Origin: Chenopodium formosanum
Lineage: Eukaryota > Streptophyta > Magnoliopsida > Caryophyllales > Amaranthaceae
DNA length: 64,000 nucleotides
Reading direction: 5' to 3'
Assembly (NCBI GenBank): GCA_024500155.1
Contig: CM044857.1
Location: 44,783,001 to 44,847,000 of the forward strand
In this document: one piece after another, positions 47,864 to 62,400 of the stretch
Numbering within the stretch: the stretch's first letter is position 1
Layout of the letters: every line of letters starts with the position of its first letter
Translations under genes and position numbers: made by a program
The notes under the pieces: model-generated
The model's database searches: none
Told to the model about the DNA's origin: nothing
The model's input: the letters and a program-made list of their open reading frames with translations, nothing else

Positions 47864-49819
47864 GAGGGAATTTTTTGTTTTGTGAAAAAATAAATATTGA
47901 TGCGAGAAGAACGTGAGGGGCACGTGGTTTTATATGTGAATTCTCCTTAATTGAAGGTTTTTAATTTTTGGGAGGGTGAGAGCTAAGGAAAGAGCGTTAA
48001 TTTGGGGCCTACTTTTATGGTCTTATGTTGAAAATTAAACGTTTTATTTACGTTGTATTTTATTTTTCGTCAAAAAAATGAAATGATTAAATCATGAAAG
48101 ATAGGATAGTTTTTCTTTTTACGGAGTATTTGTTTGAAGATGAAAATATAGAGATTTATAAATCTTTTTAGGATTAATGAAGGAATATATGGTTGTTTCT
48201 AAGGTGCAAAGGAAAGAAATAATTGTGTGATATATATTAAAAAAAAATAATAATAATAATAATAATTGTGTGATATTTAAGAAAATATTTTGGTTTATTG
48301 TTACCATCAAGTATTCTTTATTTTTTTGTAATATCTTTGTATAATTTTACAATATTGAATTGTAGGGAAGAAAAAGAATAAATAAATAAAATTTACCTAG
48401 CACAAATGTTAAAAATAAGGTAAAATACAAGTATATTATACTATTTCCTTAAAAAAAAAAAAAGTATGTATATCTTACTATTCTATATTATCTAATTTAC
48501 TTCTTATGGTTGATTTTATTACTTACCTTGCTTATTTGAGGTACATCTTACTATTTACGTAACGTCACTTAGATAGGAAATTAAAGGTAAAAATTGCTTT
48601 AAACAATATTGTGATCATCAAGATTGAAAATTTTCATTTCACATCACATCTACAAGAAAGTACAAGTCCCATGAGACTATGAGAGTAATAATGTTTGTAA
48701 CTTCACATGCATGACTCATGTTCAATGAAATAAAATACTTGCTAAGCTAGAGAAAATGCAACTTTTGAAGACAGCTAATTAATAAGATGCATTATGTTGC
48801 TCATGCATAAATCTCACACATGAAACAACCACTCTTATATGAAAATTCTTGTTACATTTTGTTCTGTGTTAGTTTCAAACATCTTGTTGTTCACTTGTCA
48901 CATTTTTCAAGTTTTAGGGGACTTTGTAAGAAATCACATAAATGTTGTTCTTCTTTAGCATTTATATGGTATTATTTTTAATTATTAAGGGGCATATTTA
49001 CACCATTCCACTAATAAGATTGACGATACAATGATATTGTATATTAGTATATATGAACGAGAGTACATACACCACATTATTTAACTCGTTATCTAATCAT
49101 CAAACTTATCAACGGATGTAAATATTATCAAATTTTACCGAGAGTAATAGCTAATTCTTTTGTTGTTAGTTATTTATTTTTAACTATGGCTATATTAGGA
49201 TTGCATGTGGACTCAAAGTCATGTTGATAATCAAGCTAGCAATCGAAGACACGCAAAAACGAGTGGAATATAAGTTGGAAGTAAACTAGAAAGTTAGGTT
49301 AACTTAGACTTGGACAAAGTGAAAGTGATAAGTGAAAGAGAAAGGAACAACTACTTAAGTACTAGGATTCTACGAAAGTGGGAAAATTAATTGGTTTTGT
49401 CCCACTTCAAAAGATTGAGGAGTAACTTGCGGTGTGGGTGACACTTTTCTTAATCCTTGAACAATGTTTTGTCTATTTATTTATATATATATATATTTTT
49501 TTTTATATTTGTCCACATCTTATTGGCTTAGATCTAATTTTGAAGTACTTTTAACATTCTTAATTTTCAAATGTTTATGATGTGTCAATATGTAGTCAAG
49601 GGCTAATATATTTATATATGTGCATTGAACAGTCGGTTGGGTAATAAAATTTTAATTTGCTGCCTTCTTGGTAACTTCTTCTCAACTTAAAGTGTTTCTC
49701 TAACTTATATGGAAGCATGTAGAGAGTGAGGAATAGCTCAAATAGTTAGAGCTTCCCTCTCAATTTCAATTGATCTTATAATCGATTCTTATCATCTGAT
49801 CTTGTGGCTCTCTAAACAT

Positions 49820-49853
<34 letters not shown>

Positions 49854-52583
49854 GCATGTAATTTTGTGTAAAATAAAATGGAAGCATAACATTATTTTTA
49901 TTATGTAGTACAGAGTATTTCCTTTGTTTCTGAATACATGCTAGGTTTTTTTTTTTTTTTTTTGGCACTAATTAAATAGGAAATTTGATCAATAATATCC
50001 ATTCCGTAATATTATTATTTTTAATTTAATTATTAAAAAATAATGTATGATATTAAATTATGCATTAAGATCAACCCAATAATAAATAAATTAATGACAT
50101 TTAGTTTTATTTGTTAGCAATTAAAATTAAGATCAATCTAATAATAAACAGAGGAAGTATATTAAACGATTTCCGAGAAATACCTAATAAAATTATGAAA
50201 ACAAAATAGCCCTGCGCCCTCAAAATGTTTCTATCATAGTCAAATGTTAGGTCGTGGAGTAAGTATCATGTGCATTATATGGTTTGACCTTGGAATATTT
50301 GGTACCATACCATTTTGAATTTTGGTCGACCGTAATCCTACCTCATACGTTATACGTGCGAATTGGTCGTTACACAATATCACTTGCCTTTTGGGCCGAC
50401 TGGACAACTGGATACTTGATAAGCCTTGTTTTTTAAAAGGTTTGCAGTTGGCCCAATAAAGCCCAATTATTACACCTTAACATCGTAAAAAAGATTATAG
50501 CCCGTAAAAGTTTATGGTAGCCAACTTTACTTGACCCAAAGTCAAATACCGAAATATTAATTACTTGGTTAGAAGTTAAATTGGGCTGAGTAATATTTTA
50601 AAGGGCCCAATCATCAGGTTGCGTTTACATGATTGGGCCAAAAATTTACCCAAAATTGTGGTTGACATATTTTTTAATCACTAGAATTGTAGAAGATACT
50701 CACAATTTTTTTTTTTTTAAATATAGAATATACTCATATTAATGAGTGTAACATAACTTACAAAGGAAAATAATGTTGAAAGTTATGATATGTTATTGGT
50801 TATTTATGAAGTGCAAAAAAATGAAGGATTATGAGCTTAGAGGGTTTGTGATTATGTATAGGATTTTATGAACGAGATTTTACGTCTTGTTAGTTCCTAA
50901 GATTTTTCAAATTGGTTCTCTAAAATAAATCTCCAATATTTCTAGTTTTCTACAATAATCTCTTGCTATCCAATTTAAGCATTCACATAATATCGTTGTG
51001 TCACAATTAAAAACTAGGCAAGCCTCGGTATCCCTTCCTTTCGAGTACACTTAAGGTCCATAGAGTAATTCTTTAAGCATGATGTACGTAATCATAATAT
51101 TGTAAGGTTGAGGAGACACAAAATGATCAAACAACTTGCAACATCATTATCTAAATCATGGTGCATAATAATACATAATACCTTGCTTTTAAAGAAGCTC
51201 AAATTCAACAAACCTATTCGTGTGCTTTTAAGGAATATGAAAATTAAAAAATTCACACTAATTTTGTTGCACTTTCTTATAACAAGATGGGTTATGCTTC
51301 ACTCCTTTAATTTAATTGTGCTCTTTCTTTATAATTTAAATGTTGTTATAAATTTGATAACCTTTCATTTGTGGACATAACTTTCCAGCCTACAAATATT
51401 TATATAAATTATATAATAAGGTAAGATAATTAATAAAATTAGTGCAAATGATGATCAAAAAAATTTGGCAAAGGATGAGATTCACTTTGGGAAGCACACA
51501 TAGAGAATATGGACAATAAGGCTTTAAGCTAAGACCAGACTGTAAGGTTGCATTTGCTTCTGGGTCCAATTTCCAGACTGTACCAAGGTCCCCATCAGAT
51601 TATACAACCAATCATTCTTACTTCTACATCATTAGCATCAAGAACTACTTTTTTTAAAAAATAAAAAATAAAAATTGGAAGGGTTTTTATTTTTATTTTG
51701 GACACCCAAATTATTGAAATATGCACTTTCATCATTATTCCAATATTGAGTATCATTTGTGCTGGGAAGTTATTGTTGTATGAAATCATAACATTTTTAT
51801 GTTATAGATGAGTGTTGAAGATTGACATTGAGATTCCTTGATCATTAGTTCATTCATTAATCTTTTTAGCTTCTTTGCATGCTTATGTGTTACATATTAG
51901 TTATGTGACAATGTGACATGGGTGTGTGTCCAAATATCAGACACAATTACTTTGTGAAATTTTCATATGATTTGTCCCCGTATAGAAGTAATTATATTAG
52001 TAAACAGTTTCAATTCAAAATGTATGTTACTTAGTAAACAGTTTCAATTCAACAAGGGTACTAAAAATAAAATAAAGAATCTAAGTAACATACATTTTAA
52101 ATTTTTATGTTTTTTTTTATAATATTGTTTGATGGTAAGGCAATGAATAGAAGGTTCTAATTTTGGTTAATTAAGTTCATCATATTCGGATGATGTAACA
52201 TTCAATTGATCTGATTCTATTTAAGCGGTGTATAATCGATTATATTCACAAGAATGAACTTTTTTCCTATGACAAATCGATAAAGATTAGTCATATTAAC
52301 TTAGGACGACAATTTTAGTGGACAATAAGACATATAATTCTCGATCAACAAGTTAATATTCCCAAGTATTGTAACTGGTGTACAAAGTTTTTAATTAAAA
52401 ATTACAAGTTAAATTAAAAGAGCACGAGAAACAATCAGGGCACCTCATAAAATGAATGTTATATTTCATTATAAATTCTACAAATGTGTTAGATGTTAGG
52501 GAATTATTGTACAAAAAATCCCTAATCTCATCTGCCTGTGCTAATTCTGTACACTAACAATGGAGTCTAATTCAATTTTCCCT
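47860..52583. other. intergenic between the RGP promoter and the CYP85A 3' end
   Basis: No gene is recognised. Included are a SINE-like segment at about 49718-49800 ending in a (TA)n microsatellite (49823-49851) and a cluster of GCCCA/GGGCC motifs at 50390-50640. A 22-bp direct duplication (TTAGTAAACAGTTTCAATTC...) lies at 51997-52052, with an inverted match of its spacer at about 52085. Confidence 0.4.
49718..49852 (+). mobile_element. tRNA-derived SINE-like element
   Basis: GAATAGCTCAAATAGTTAGA matches a Pol III A box, and ATAATCGATTCTTAT about 40 bp further is a decayed B box. The block ends in a TA microsatellite. The head matches reverse-oriented segments elsewhere in the window (about 21560, 26440 and 59750). 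Confidence 0.45.
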
Positions 52584-55573
52584 CTAATAACTCGAAACTC
52601 GAATCCGTAATCCATTTGGTGCTTCAACTCTTGGGAACTTGACAAGCTTATTACCCTCAACTTCTTCCCATCTGCAAAATTACAGCAAAATGTGAACAAA
52701 TTAGTTAGTTTTTCATTACATTTTTTTTTTTAATTTTTATATTTAACATAAAGTAGCAATTAATATAAGGTTTACATTGATTAATGAATATTTTTACCTG
52801 TATCTTGTTACAAAATAATGAAGGAATGTAGAAATTTCAGCAATTCCTAATTCCTTGCCAGGGCATTGCCTTGTCCCACCTCCAAATATTAGAAAGTAAT
52901 TCTGTGACTCCAAGCTCCTATCCTGAATATCATGTAATAAAAACATGTGAATAAAAATGTACATTAATTAATTATCAAATTAATTAGTTGCTAATAGTAG
53001 GTCAAATTGATTAATGAATTTGTTCGCTTACCATCCATCTCCATGGATTGAATGACAATGGATCGGGGTACAAGTATGGATCATAATTTACTTCTCTTGT
53101 ATATACATAAATTCTCCATCCTTCCGGGATCACAAAACCTAATATTTTATAATAAAATTACGTTAGTAATTAATACGAGTAATTAACAATTAAGCACGTA
53201 TAGAGAGTAAACATAGGACAAGGTAAGTTTCTACGACCAAAATCGATGATTAAAACTCGTGTACATGTGCACGTTGGTTTTAAAAGTCTTAGAGCCATCA
53301 TACTTTATATACACAACTTTATTGAGAGTGAAATATAAGTGCATGTAACATAACATAGCATGTTGACTTTAAGCAAATAGGAGCAAAATAAAAGTTAACC
53401 TTATATGATTATATATGAAGATCTCCTTATAGAATTATGCAATGTGCACCAAAAGCTATGGGCCTAAATGGGTCAGAATTATAGGCAGACCATGTGGATC
53501 AAAATATTATAGGGCCCACTTTAAAAAAAGGATTTGATTAACCCAAAAGTTCACAATAAGTATGGTCTTTTACATTTTATATTTCCAAAGTTGTAATAAA
53601 GTGTAACTTAATTCTAACTTCTTAGCCACCTTGAGCATATCAACCCACCAAAAAGGCAGTCCATAATTAAATGACTAGTAACATGGGCTAATCACATATT
53701 TATGCATTATAAAAAAATATATATAATATGGTTTTATGTCAAATAAACCCACCATTTATTTCCATATCTTTTGTTGTTTTTCTCAATACTCCATTAACAA
53801 TTGTTGCTAATCTTGATGTCTCAAATATCACCTGTTAAGGAAAATAGATAATTAGATCATATGGTAAAAACAAATTAAACAAAAATTAATGTAGTAAAGT
53901 ACTGTATAGTTTACTATTGTTCTTACAGCTCTAGTGAATTTCATAGACTTGTAATCTTCCCAATTAATTGGGTCCTCTGGCTTCTTTTTTGCTCTGATTG
54001 CCAAATGCTCTTTCTACAAAAAATGACACATAGATTGTTAGGACTTTGATCAACAACAAGAGGTTACGACAATGTGACAACTAATTCCGAAAAGAAGTAC
54101 GAGTATAGCTTACTCTTAGCTCTTCTAGAACATGGGGGTGATCATGAAGGTACTTGACAGCCATCATTGAAGTAGTGGAGACAGTTTCATAACCAGAATA
54201 TGCAAGAGTAATGATGAGATCAATGATCTCTTCATCACTTAATTTATACTTATTTTCCTCTTCTTTTAAGAGACAATTAAGTATATCAACTTCTTTTCTT
54301 TCTGTTGCTCTTCTTTCTTTAATAAGTTGTGTCAAAATATTCACTATCACCTTCCTTGCCTGTAATAACACAAAAGGGTAAAACATAATCAATCATTCTG
54401 TTTTTTAAAATTACAAAAATGAACCAATAATAATAATTTAGTTTTTTTACAAGATTTATTGTGCAGTGGTGAAATTACCTGAAAACCCCTACGATAGTTG
54501 GTGCCGGGGAGGTCAATAGGAAGAGACAAAGTCCCTACAACAAGCTTGAAGAATTCAGACATAAATTCTTGAGCAGTTGAGCTTGATTCAATCCCAGCAA
54601 TTTGCTTTAAGGAAGATAAGAAAGCCATCTGAACACAAATAAACACATGCAACTATTAATGCCAATCATCATGTTATAATGTTATGTTACTCGTACTCTT
54701 CATTTTCAACCTCGTGTGTGTAATACAGTAACACATACACGAGGTTGAGTAAAGGAGACATAATGAGTGAAGAAAAGAAAAAGTAAAGGAGGGGGATAGA
54801 GGAACTGACCTCCTTAGTCTTTTCTTGGATGTCAATGACATGATCTTGCCAATTACTAAGATGGGATCTCATGAAGTGATCAACTTTGGGAAGAATATGA
54901 TCTCTAATCATAGTGGGGCTGACCAAAGAAAGAAGGGCACCTCTCATGTACTTGTGAGTGGAGCCATGAACAGCAGCAATGTTACATTTCCCAAGAATGT
55001 CTAACATTGACTGTGGGTACCCTGGTACTAACCCTTTTGATTCATTCATTAGTATGTACCTGTTTAACTCTGGATCCATTGACACTATTGTTGGGCACCC
55101 TAATATGTGGGACTTGAAGAAATTCCCATATCTAAAAAAAAAAAGTAAAAATATATAATTAATAAAGTTATAATCTTGGTCAAACAATAGTCACCTAGAT
55201 GAAAAAAATAAAAAAAAAATCGTATTTAAAAGTTCTTCCTGTTTTGACGTTAATGTAAGATAATTATTGTCGAAACACAAAGAACTTTTAGAGACAAGGG
55301 TAGGAAGGTGGGAAAAACAGGGGATATTTTTAATGAAAAACAGGGGAAAACAGAGGACTCTGTTTTAAGAAGAGGAACAAACCTTGATCTTTGGTTTTTA
55401 ATGAAGTTAGGGCCTTGTTTAAGGAACTCAGTAGTTTCACCAAAAATAGGCCAGCCCATTGTACCAGGAGGTAAACCTTTCTTCCTATATCTAAGTTCAT
55501 TCCATCTTAACAAAGCAGATGAGAAGCAAAACAAGCTGAAAATCACAGCAACAACTACAATTAAAAAAGCCAT
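52584..55573 (-). CDS. CYP85A1: brassinosteroid C-6 oxidase, cytochrome P450 CYP85A, 9 exons
   Basis: Exons (minus): 55383-55573, 54810-55131, 54479-54628, 54114-54359, 53927-54013, 53753-53831, 53032-53138, 52798-52922, 52584-52671, giving 464 residues, matching CYP85A. The start MAFLIVVVAVIFSLFCFSSA is a membrane anchor, followed by the Pro-rich hinge GLPPGTMGWPIFGE. The I-helix has AYSGYETVS (274-282), the K-helix ETSR is at 336-339, and the heme loop FGGGTRQCPG puts the ligand cysteine at C414. Conserved family phrases include ESKGLVPGYPQSMLDILGKC and LPGTNYRRGFQ. The ER-bound enzyme oxidises C-6 of 6-deoxocastasterone and related steroids to castasterone, and some CYP85A2 members go on to brassinolide; A1 versus A2 cannot be decided here. 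An upstream in-frame ATG at 55624 would add 17 residues that are not in the family. Confidence 0.97.
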
Positions 55574-55733
55574 TTTTGACGATTTTTTTTTCTCTCTCTC
55601 TAAGAAACTCCCTTTGTTGCTCAAATGAGGAGAGAGAGAAAAAAAAAAGTGAGAGAGGAGATAGAAAGATTGTTTAGAGAGAGAAATGGAGAGTTGGTTT
55701 TAAGAACTAAGGAGGGTGAGGTGAAAGAAGGTG

Positions 55734-55741
55734 TATATATA
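55734..55741 (-). promoter_or_regulatory. TATA box of CYP85A
   Basis: TATATATA on the minus strand lies about 160 bp upstream of the ATG at 55573. The intervening leader is rich in CTCTCT repeats, as in many plant 5' untranslated regions. Confidence 0.6.
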
Positions 55742-57778
55742 GGCCTTTTAAGGGGGTGATGAGGGGGTCATATAGGGCCAAAATCATGCACCAACCTTAG
55801 CTATGGATGGGCACAATCCTATATAGTATTACCATAAGGTTGTTTTTCCTAGTTAGTAGTGTTTCCTATTTTAATAAATGTATTGTATCCTATATTTTGT
55901 CATTGGGATGGGAATATTGCGTAGGTTTATCATAGATAGATAGCAATCTACTTTGATATTAAATCTTAAAGTTGGATTTTTATTATTAAAAAAAAAAAAA
56001 AAAAAAGAAAGTAAAAAAAAAAAGGAAGAAGAAAAACTATATTGTGATAATAATGAATTGAGAGAGATAGTATAGGATAGAGTTCTAAACCATTATAATT
56101 TATAAAGTAGATTAGTGTTCCTATTTATGCTTTGTGTGATAGACAATTGATATTACTTATATATCTTACACTCTGTGTTAGCTAAATATGTGAAAGAATT
56201 AATTGTGAGTTAAATTGATCGACATTATAATCGTGATCATTTTTAGCTGAAAACATATCATGGTTATTTTTAGTTGGAAAAATATCATGGAGATGTAGGA
56301 TTATAATGTCATGGAGATATAGGATTACATGTAATCTAAATTGATTTGTTTCATTTTATTAAAACAAAATCCCAAAACATCTGCCACCCCACAAAAACTA
56401 TGGTTTGTTTCTTTTTAGTAAAACAAAATCCCAAATATCTGCCACCCCTCAAAAATTATGAGTTACTTTTGACACGAAAATAACTAAAAAAAAAGTGTTT
56501 CAATATGAGTATAGATTAGTGGTGACTAAAGAGATTAAATTGAAAATAAGGCGAAAAATTCTCATAAAGCAAGAACGATTGAATAGAAGAGAAGATAATA
56601 TAGGCAAAGAGAGGCAATAAGAAAAAATTGTCAAGTATTTGAAATATTCAAAGTAAAAAATCAAATACTCCAAAAAAAACATTCCATGCTATATTTATTC
56701 AAAGATCTGAGATTTCTATCAACTTTTATAGCACATAGTATAATACATTGAGCTCATGCATAAATTGTTTTACTGTCCATTAATCTTGTTAGCTAAACCA
56801 CCATTAACAACAATTAACTTGGTACGTAGTAGTAACAAATTATCATGTTGAAGGAACCTAAATTAATAAATAAAAATTAATAATAATATAAAAAAAGGAA
56901 TAAGGAATAATAAAATGACAACTCTTCAAGTCTTTCAAGAGTCTGCTCATCTGTAAAAACTTTTGTTGTTATGTGTAATAGTGCACACGTGTGGATGGAA
57001 ACACACAGAAAGAGATTGAGATATGGGGAGGATGTTGACAGTTGATTACAATATTATTAATTAATTACATTTTACAGTTTTCACTTTCTTTAATCAATCA
57101 ATGGGCTACTTTATTTTTTTTAAGCGTGCAGTTAGTCACACCACGTAGTTGGTTGTAAAGGAACAGAATAACCCCTGTAATACTAACTGAGTAACTTTTG
57201 TAATGATGATTACGTAACTCCTATAACACTGATTAAGTAACCCATAATACCAATGAAATAATTCCTATTGTAACACTGATTAATTAACCCCTATAATACT
57301 AACGAAATAACCTCATAATATACTCCGTATTATTTATGTTTTTTATAAGAAGAAATGTGAAATTGAAAAAAAGGAAAACAGGGTCAATAAAAGGTGTAAT
57401 GTAGACATGTAGTTACTAATGGTTTACTATTGAACTTGTGAGGTGAAAGGGGCAAAGGAAGAGAAGAAAGTCACATGCACATGGTCATTATTCCCAATTA
57501 GAAAGACAAGTGAAATAAGGGTCTGAAAATCACAAGCTCTACAATACTACTGTCGAAGTTACTCGTATATTATAGGTATTCACATAAAAATAAAATAAGG
57601 TGTTTTGGTCTAACTTTATTAATGTTAGTTTGATGTAATCTATGACTTAACTACAAATAATAATGTATCTCCTGATTTGCCTTAAGTTGGTTGTTCGCAT
57701 ACACTGTTTGGGCTTGATTAATGGGTGGGTTGGGACGAATTAGTGTAGTGGGGTGACTAATAAATGGGTGACAAATTA

Positions 57779-57895
57779 GACCCTGTTCTTTTAAACTGCT
57801 TTGCTATGCTATATAGTGTTAGAAGCTCTGCTATGCTCTGTTAAAATATACTTTACTAATCCCTGCTCTGACCAAAAGCTTAAAAGAATAGGGTC
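57779..57895. mobile_element. 117-bp Tourist-like MITE with TTA target duplication
   Basis: Terminal repeats GACCCTGTTCTTTTAA (57779-57794) and TTAAAAGAATAGGGTC (57880-57895) are inverted with one mismatch in 16. The flanks carry TTA at 57776-57778 and 57896-57898, the signature of PIF/Harbinger-type insertions. No coding capacity. Confidence 0.8.
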
Positions 57896-59436
57896 TTAGC
57901 TTAGACTATGTTTATTTTTTAAAATCTTATTTATTTTCTTTGCTACAATTAAAATTACTAGGCTATCTTTTTATCCAAGCCTTTTTAAAAAAAAAAAAAA
58001 AGTAAAAAATACAACTTTTTTTTTTTTTTTTTTTTTTTTTGACATATGCTTAAAGCTTCAATGATACAAACATTACAAATATCAAATTTAGCACCTTATG
58101 GTTATTATTTTTTTCTTTATCAATCATTGATTTAATGTCAAACATAACCCTTGTAAACAATCAATATTTGCTACTAGTATATCTTATCCTAAACAATAAA
58201 GGACTTAACTAGAACAGTATTACTATCAATTAGCCAATAAATTTTTTTTTATATATATATAAAAGAAGTCAAGCAAACAAGCTAACAACCAATAATTGAT
58301 TACGAACACTGCAACACTGATTGCCAAATTTTGTCAATATGAAATCTGTGTAAGTTTGACAATTAAAGACAAACTAATCCGAAAAGGAGGAGTACGAGTG
58401 TTTTATATGGGAGATTGACAATCAAATGACAAATTATTAGAGAAATTTATGTGGGATCTTATTGATTCACATAAGACAACTAAACTTGTCATTCAACTAT
58501 GAGGCCATTTGTTTATAATGATATAAATTATATGCTAATCACATCATCAAATTTTTATTAACAAAACTACGCATTAATAAGCATTGGATTGACATTCATG
58601 CATGCACGGGTGGAGTTTACAATTGCCACAAATACCCTTTACAATTTGTTGTTAATATGTATGATAAATTTAAAAATAATTAAGTGTTAATATATTACAT
58701 ACTTATACTGCTATATGATAAAATTAAATATTTGACCGATTTTCTTAAATTCAATGATTGAGCAAAAGTGAACTGCAAATACTACATGCTAGAAGTGGGA
58801 AACGTGCACCAATTGGTTTCCATAAGTTTTGGCTTGGTCCTTGGTTGATTATTCCATATTTATTTGTTATGATTATATAATTTTTTTTGTTTCCATTTCT
58901 CGATAATTATGAACATGCATATATACATTATAGATAGCAAGATCTTTCGGTTCTAATAATTGACGACGAAGAAAAACCAAGATATTTGAGTTAAAGAGTA
59001 CTAGATTATATTCTATTCTCTAATAATCAGACGAAGTCAGTAGATCCAATTAAGTATCAAACGACCGTGCATATAGGTATCTCACATTTTGTCCAGGGAA
59101 CCATATAGATTTCTTTGTGCAGACGACATACGACAATGAGTTGAACTGAACTGAACTTATTAATTAGTGATTTTAAAATACAGATTAATGATCTTTGATT
59201 ATTTATTATTATATATATGTGTGTATACAAATATACATATTAAAAAAATAAAATATTAAAATGACAAAAGAACACAAAACACTTTTTAAAAAATTCTCAA
59301 AATGAAAAAAAAAAAAAAAAAAAAAGAGTTGGGCCGGTCTTATTGAAAAACTAACTTAATCCTATTTTTACTCCTAGGTTGTCAAATAATGAAATATGGC
59401 ATAATAGTCATTAAGTGAAATATGGTATAACCGTAT

Positions 59437-59441
59437 AATAG

Positions 59442-59486
<45 letters not shown>
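59437..59486. repeat. (ATT)n microsatellite
   Basis: About 16 uninterrupted ATT repeats, the longest trinucleotide tract in the window. Confidence 0.9.
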
Positions 59487-59487
<1 letters not shown>

Positions 59488-62400
59488 TACTTTCGTTGTT
59501 GTAATATAAGTTTAAAAGTATGAAATTTGGCTTTATATCATTAGCAATATCATTAGACATGAACTGAACTGAACTTATTAGAGCTGAACTGAACTGAAAT
59601 TAATCTGATAAGAACAGGCCTATATGTGTCTACAAGCTTATCTCATTCGTCATACATTATCACATGTACATATGAGTAATTTAATCGGTGTTTTGACTAT
59701 CTCTTATGTGTATGATAATAATCAATCCCAAAATCTTCTGGAAGTGGAAGGAAAGCTCTAACTACTTGAGTTATCCCTCACTCTCTTGGATATACATGGT
59801 AAAGTATTATGCTGGGTACACTTGCTTTACAAAAACGTCGGCAAACAAGAAACAAAATTATGAAGGCCACCAAGTCTAACCACCAGATCCCACCTGATTA
59901 GATCTCCTAATGTATGATCTGAAGCAGTCAGTAAAACGATTTTAATTTTAATTTCAATCATAATCATATTAGATTATTAGACACTTTTATTAGAATGACG
60001 CATATAAAGAGAAAAATGTTGGTCGTAGTTTATGCATGACTGCATGAGTAACGTATATTATGTCAGAGAATAAGGAACAATTCATCTTATATTAGTACAG
60101 ACTTAATTTATTCATATAGAAGCTTATTATTATTCGGGGAATAGTGATGGAGCAAAAATGAGATAAGTGACGAAGGAAAATAGCTACTCCATATTATCTA
60201 TACAAAAAAGTGTATAAATAAATAAATCAAAAACAAAAAAAAAAACTAGTGAAAGTTAATTGTACACGGACAACAATCGTCATGCTATATTTGAATATCC
60301 TGTTTATCGTTTTGATGATGTATGAAAAAAAAAAACCTCAAAGTTTTATTTAATCAAATTTGTTTTGTTTCTAAATTCTAATGCTTCTATACCAATGATC
60401 TCTAACTTAGTTAATGAATACTGATGCGAGATCGTCAAATTTATATCACTCTAACCACTAATTTGTTTCAATCGTAATATTAGGTCGATTATGAATTCTT
60501 TATAATCTTACCGAGTACTCCATAGTTCATACCATATACTATTTCATTATAATTTCCATTGCATGACACATTTATTCATTAAGATTTTAATGAATTAAAT
60601 ATTGTTAAATACGGGTTTAAACCGCACCTACAAACCAAGAGAGAGAACTGAAAATCCACTTCACAAGTCCAAAGGAGATTTCATCCCAAAATCATATGAC
60701 TTGAGTTATGTTTATCAAATATAATGATTTGAAGAAAAATATAAATCATCAATAATTATTATTTTTAATACGATTATAATATACGAGTAGGGAAAAAAAT
60801 AGTGTATGGGTGAGAAGCAAGTAACATCAGGTGACTGTGAGAGGAATGAGTTTGTCATGGTGTGGCACAAAAGTTTATATTGGGAAAGTGACCAGAACAA
60901 AAGGGAGGATCCGTATACAGATCTGTGGAAAGGGATTGGACACACAAAGCATGCAATTTTTTAGCAACTAATTATCTTAAAATTGTACTACTCTTATACT
61001 TGTATGTGAGCAATTTACTTCTATTATTGTTCTATTGGTTTGTAATTGTATATTTGTATGTGAGCAATATAACCGAATTTTATTTCTTTTTTCATTCATT
61101 ATATCAAAATTGAAGTATATTGATGTTTTGATGATAAGGAAACATGTGGTTGTAGTAATATTGGACTACTTCATCTCTTCACTCCTCAAAATGAATCCGT
61201 ACACCTCCATTGTAAGGTCAAGTCCTAATCTACCTATTGACTTTTGTACAGTCGGCAATTTGGCTTTCAATCTTATAAATTTTGATTTTATTTATTTATT
61301 TATTATTTTTTATCATATATTATTGTTGAATAAAGTTATAATTTTTTATTTTTATTTTTTTTTATTTTTTTTTTTGAAAATAAATAAAGTTGTAGTTGAA
61401 CTTGTAATATATACACAAGAAATCTAATTACATATGTATGTATGTATGTGTACGTGCTTTCATGCAAAACATATTTGTTAAAAATTAAATTTTAAATTTG
61501 ATATTTGAATACTTAAATTATAATTTACCTTTCATGTCGTCCTTTTTTTTTTTTAAAAAAAAAATAATGACTTTAATACTTATTTTGTAAAATTTTGAAA
61601 TTTAAGCTAGCTTTTGATTTAGAATTAGAATATAAAACGGAGGTAGTAGTTATTTTCATGGTCATAGATTGAGGTATAAATAATGACTTAGCATATTCAC
61701 TTTATTTAGTAAGTAACATTCATTATAATGAGACGATGCCTCTTCATCATCGAAAGAGAAAGGGGAAGGGAGGAGGGTTGGACAAATAGATAGGGACATA
61801 AGATCTCAATCACTCAATGATACGATTGTGAGTAACCATAAAGCAAACTTATGGATACAAAAGAAACACCAATTGCACGGAATACCCTTCAATATTAGAG
61901 GATGCATGCAACTATGCAAGTATATATAGAGTGGTTAGGAGTTTCAGACAAACACATAACTACCCTTTAATACGTGTTAAAAAGACAAAACATCATGTAC
62001 AGTATAATTATGATATTATTCTGTGATCTAATAATATGATTAATACTCATCAATGGTACAGTATAAAAATTATCTCTTTTATGGCGATATGTAAAAGAAA
62101 ATAAATAGTAATTCAACTATTTTTTGAAAAAGAGTGTATATAGTCGGATTAATACATGCTGATTGTAATAGTAATATTATACGGAGTATGACAGATCAAT
62201 AAATAGATTCGTTGTTCATTCGAACCCATATATATATATATATATTTTTTTTGTGCGTGGGTTTGTATGGAAAGGGACTTAACAAGGAAATAATTCAAAA
62301 GGGTTGGTCACACAAATAATACAATGTTTTTCCACTAAGTTTTGAAATTGATTTGGATTTTAAACAATAGTGTACATTTATGATAAACAATAATCAGTTG

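Noticed and set aside
51108..51380. 90-codon plus-strand ORF between RGP and CYP85A
   Set aside because: Low-complexity Leu/Ile/Lys composition and no homology I recognise; likely chance.
61035..61427. 130-codon plus-strand ORF in the right-hand intergenic region
   Set aside because: Phe/Ile/Leu-rich frame through poly(T) tracts, with a composition typical of random AT-rich DNA.
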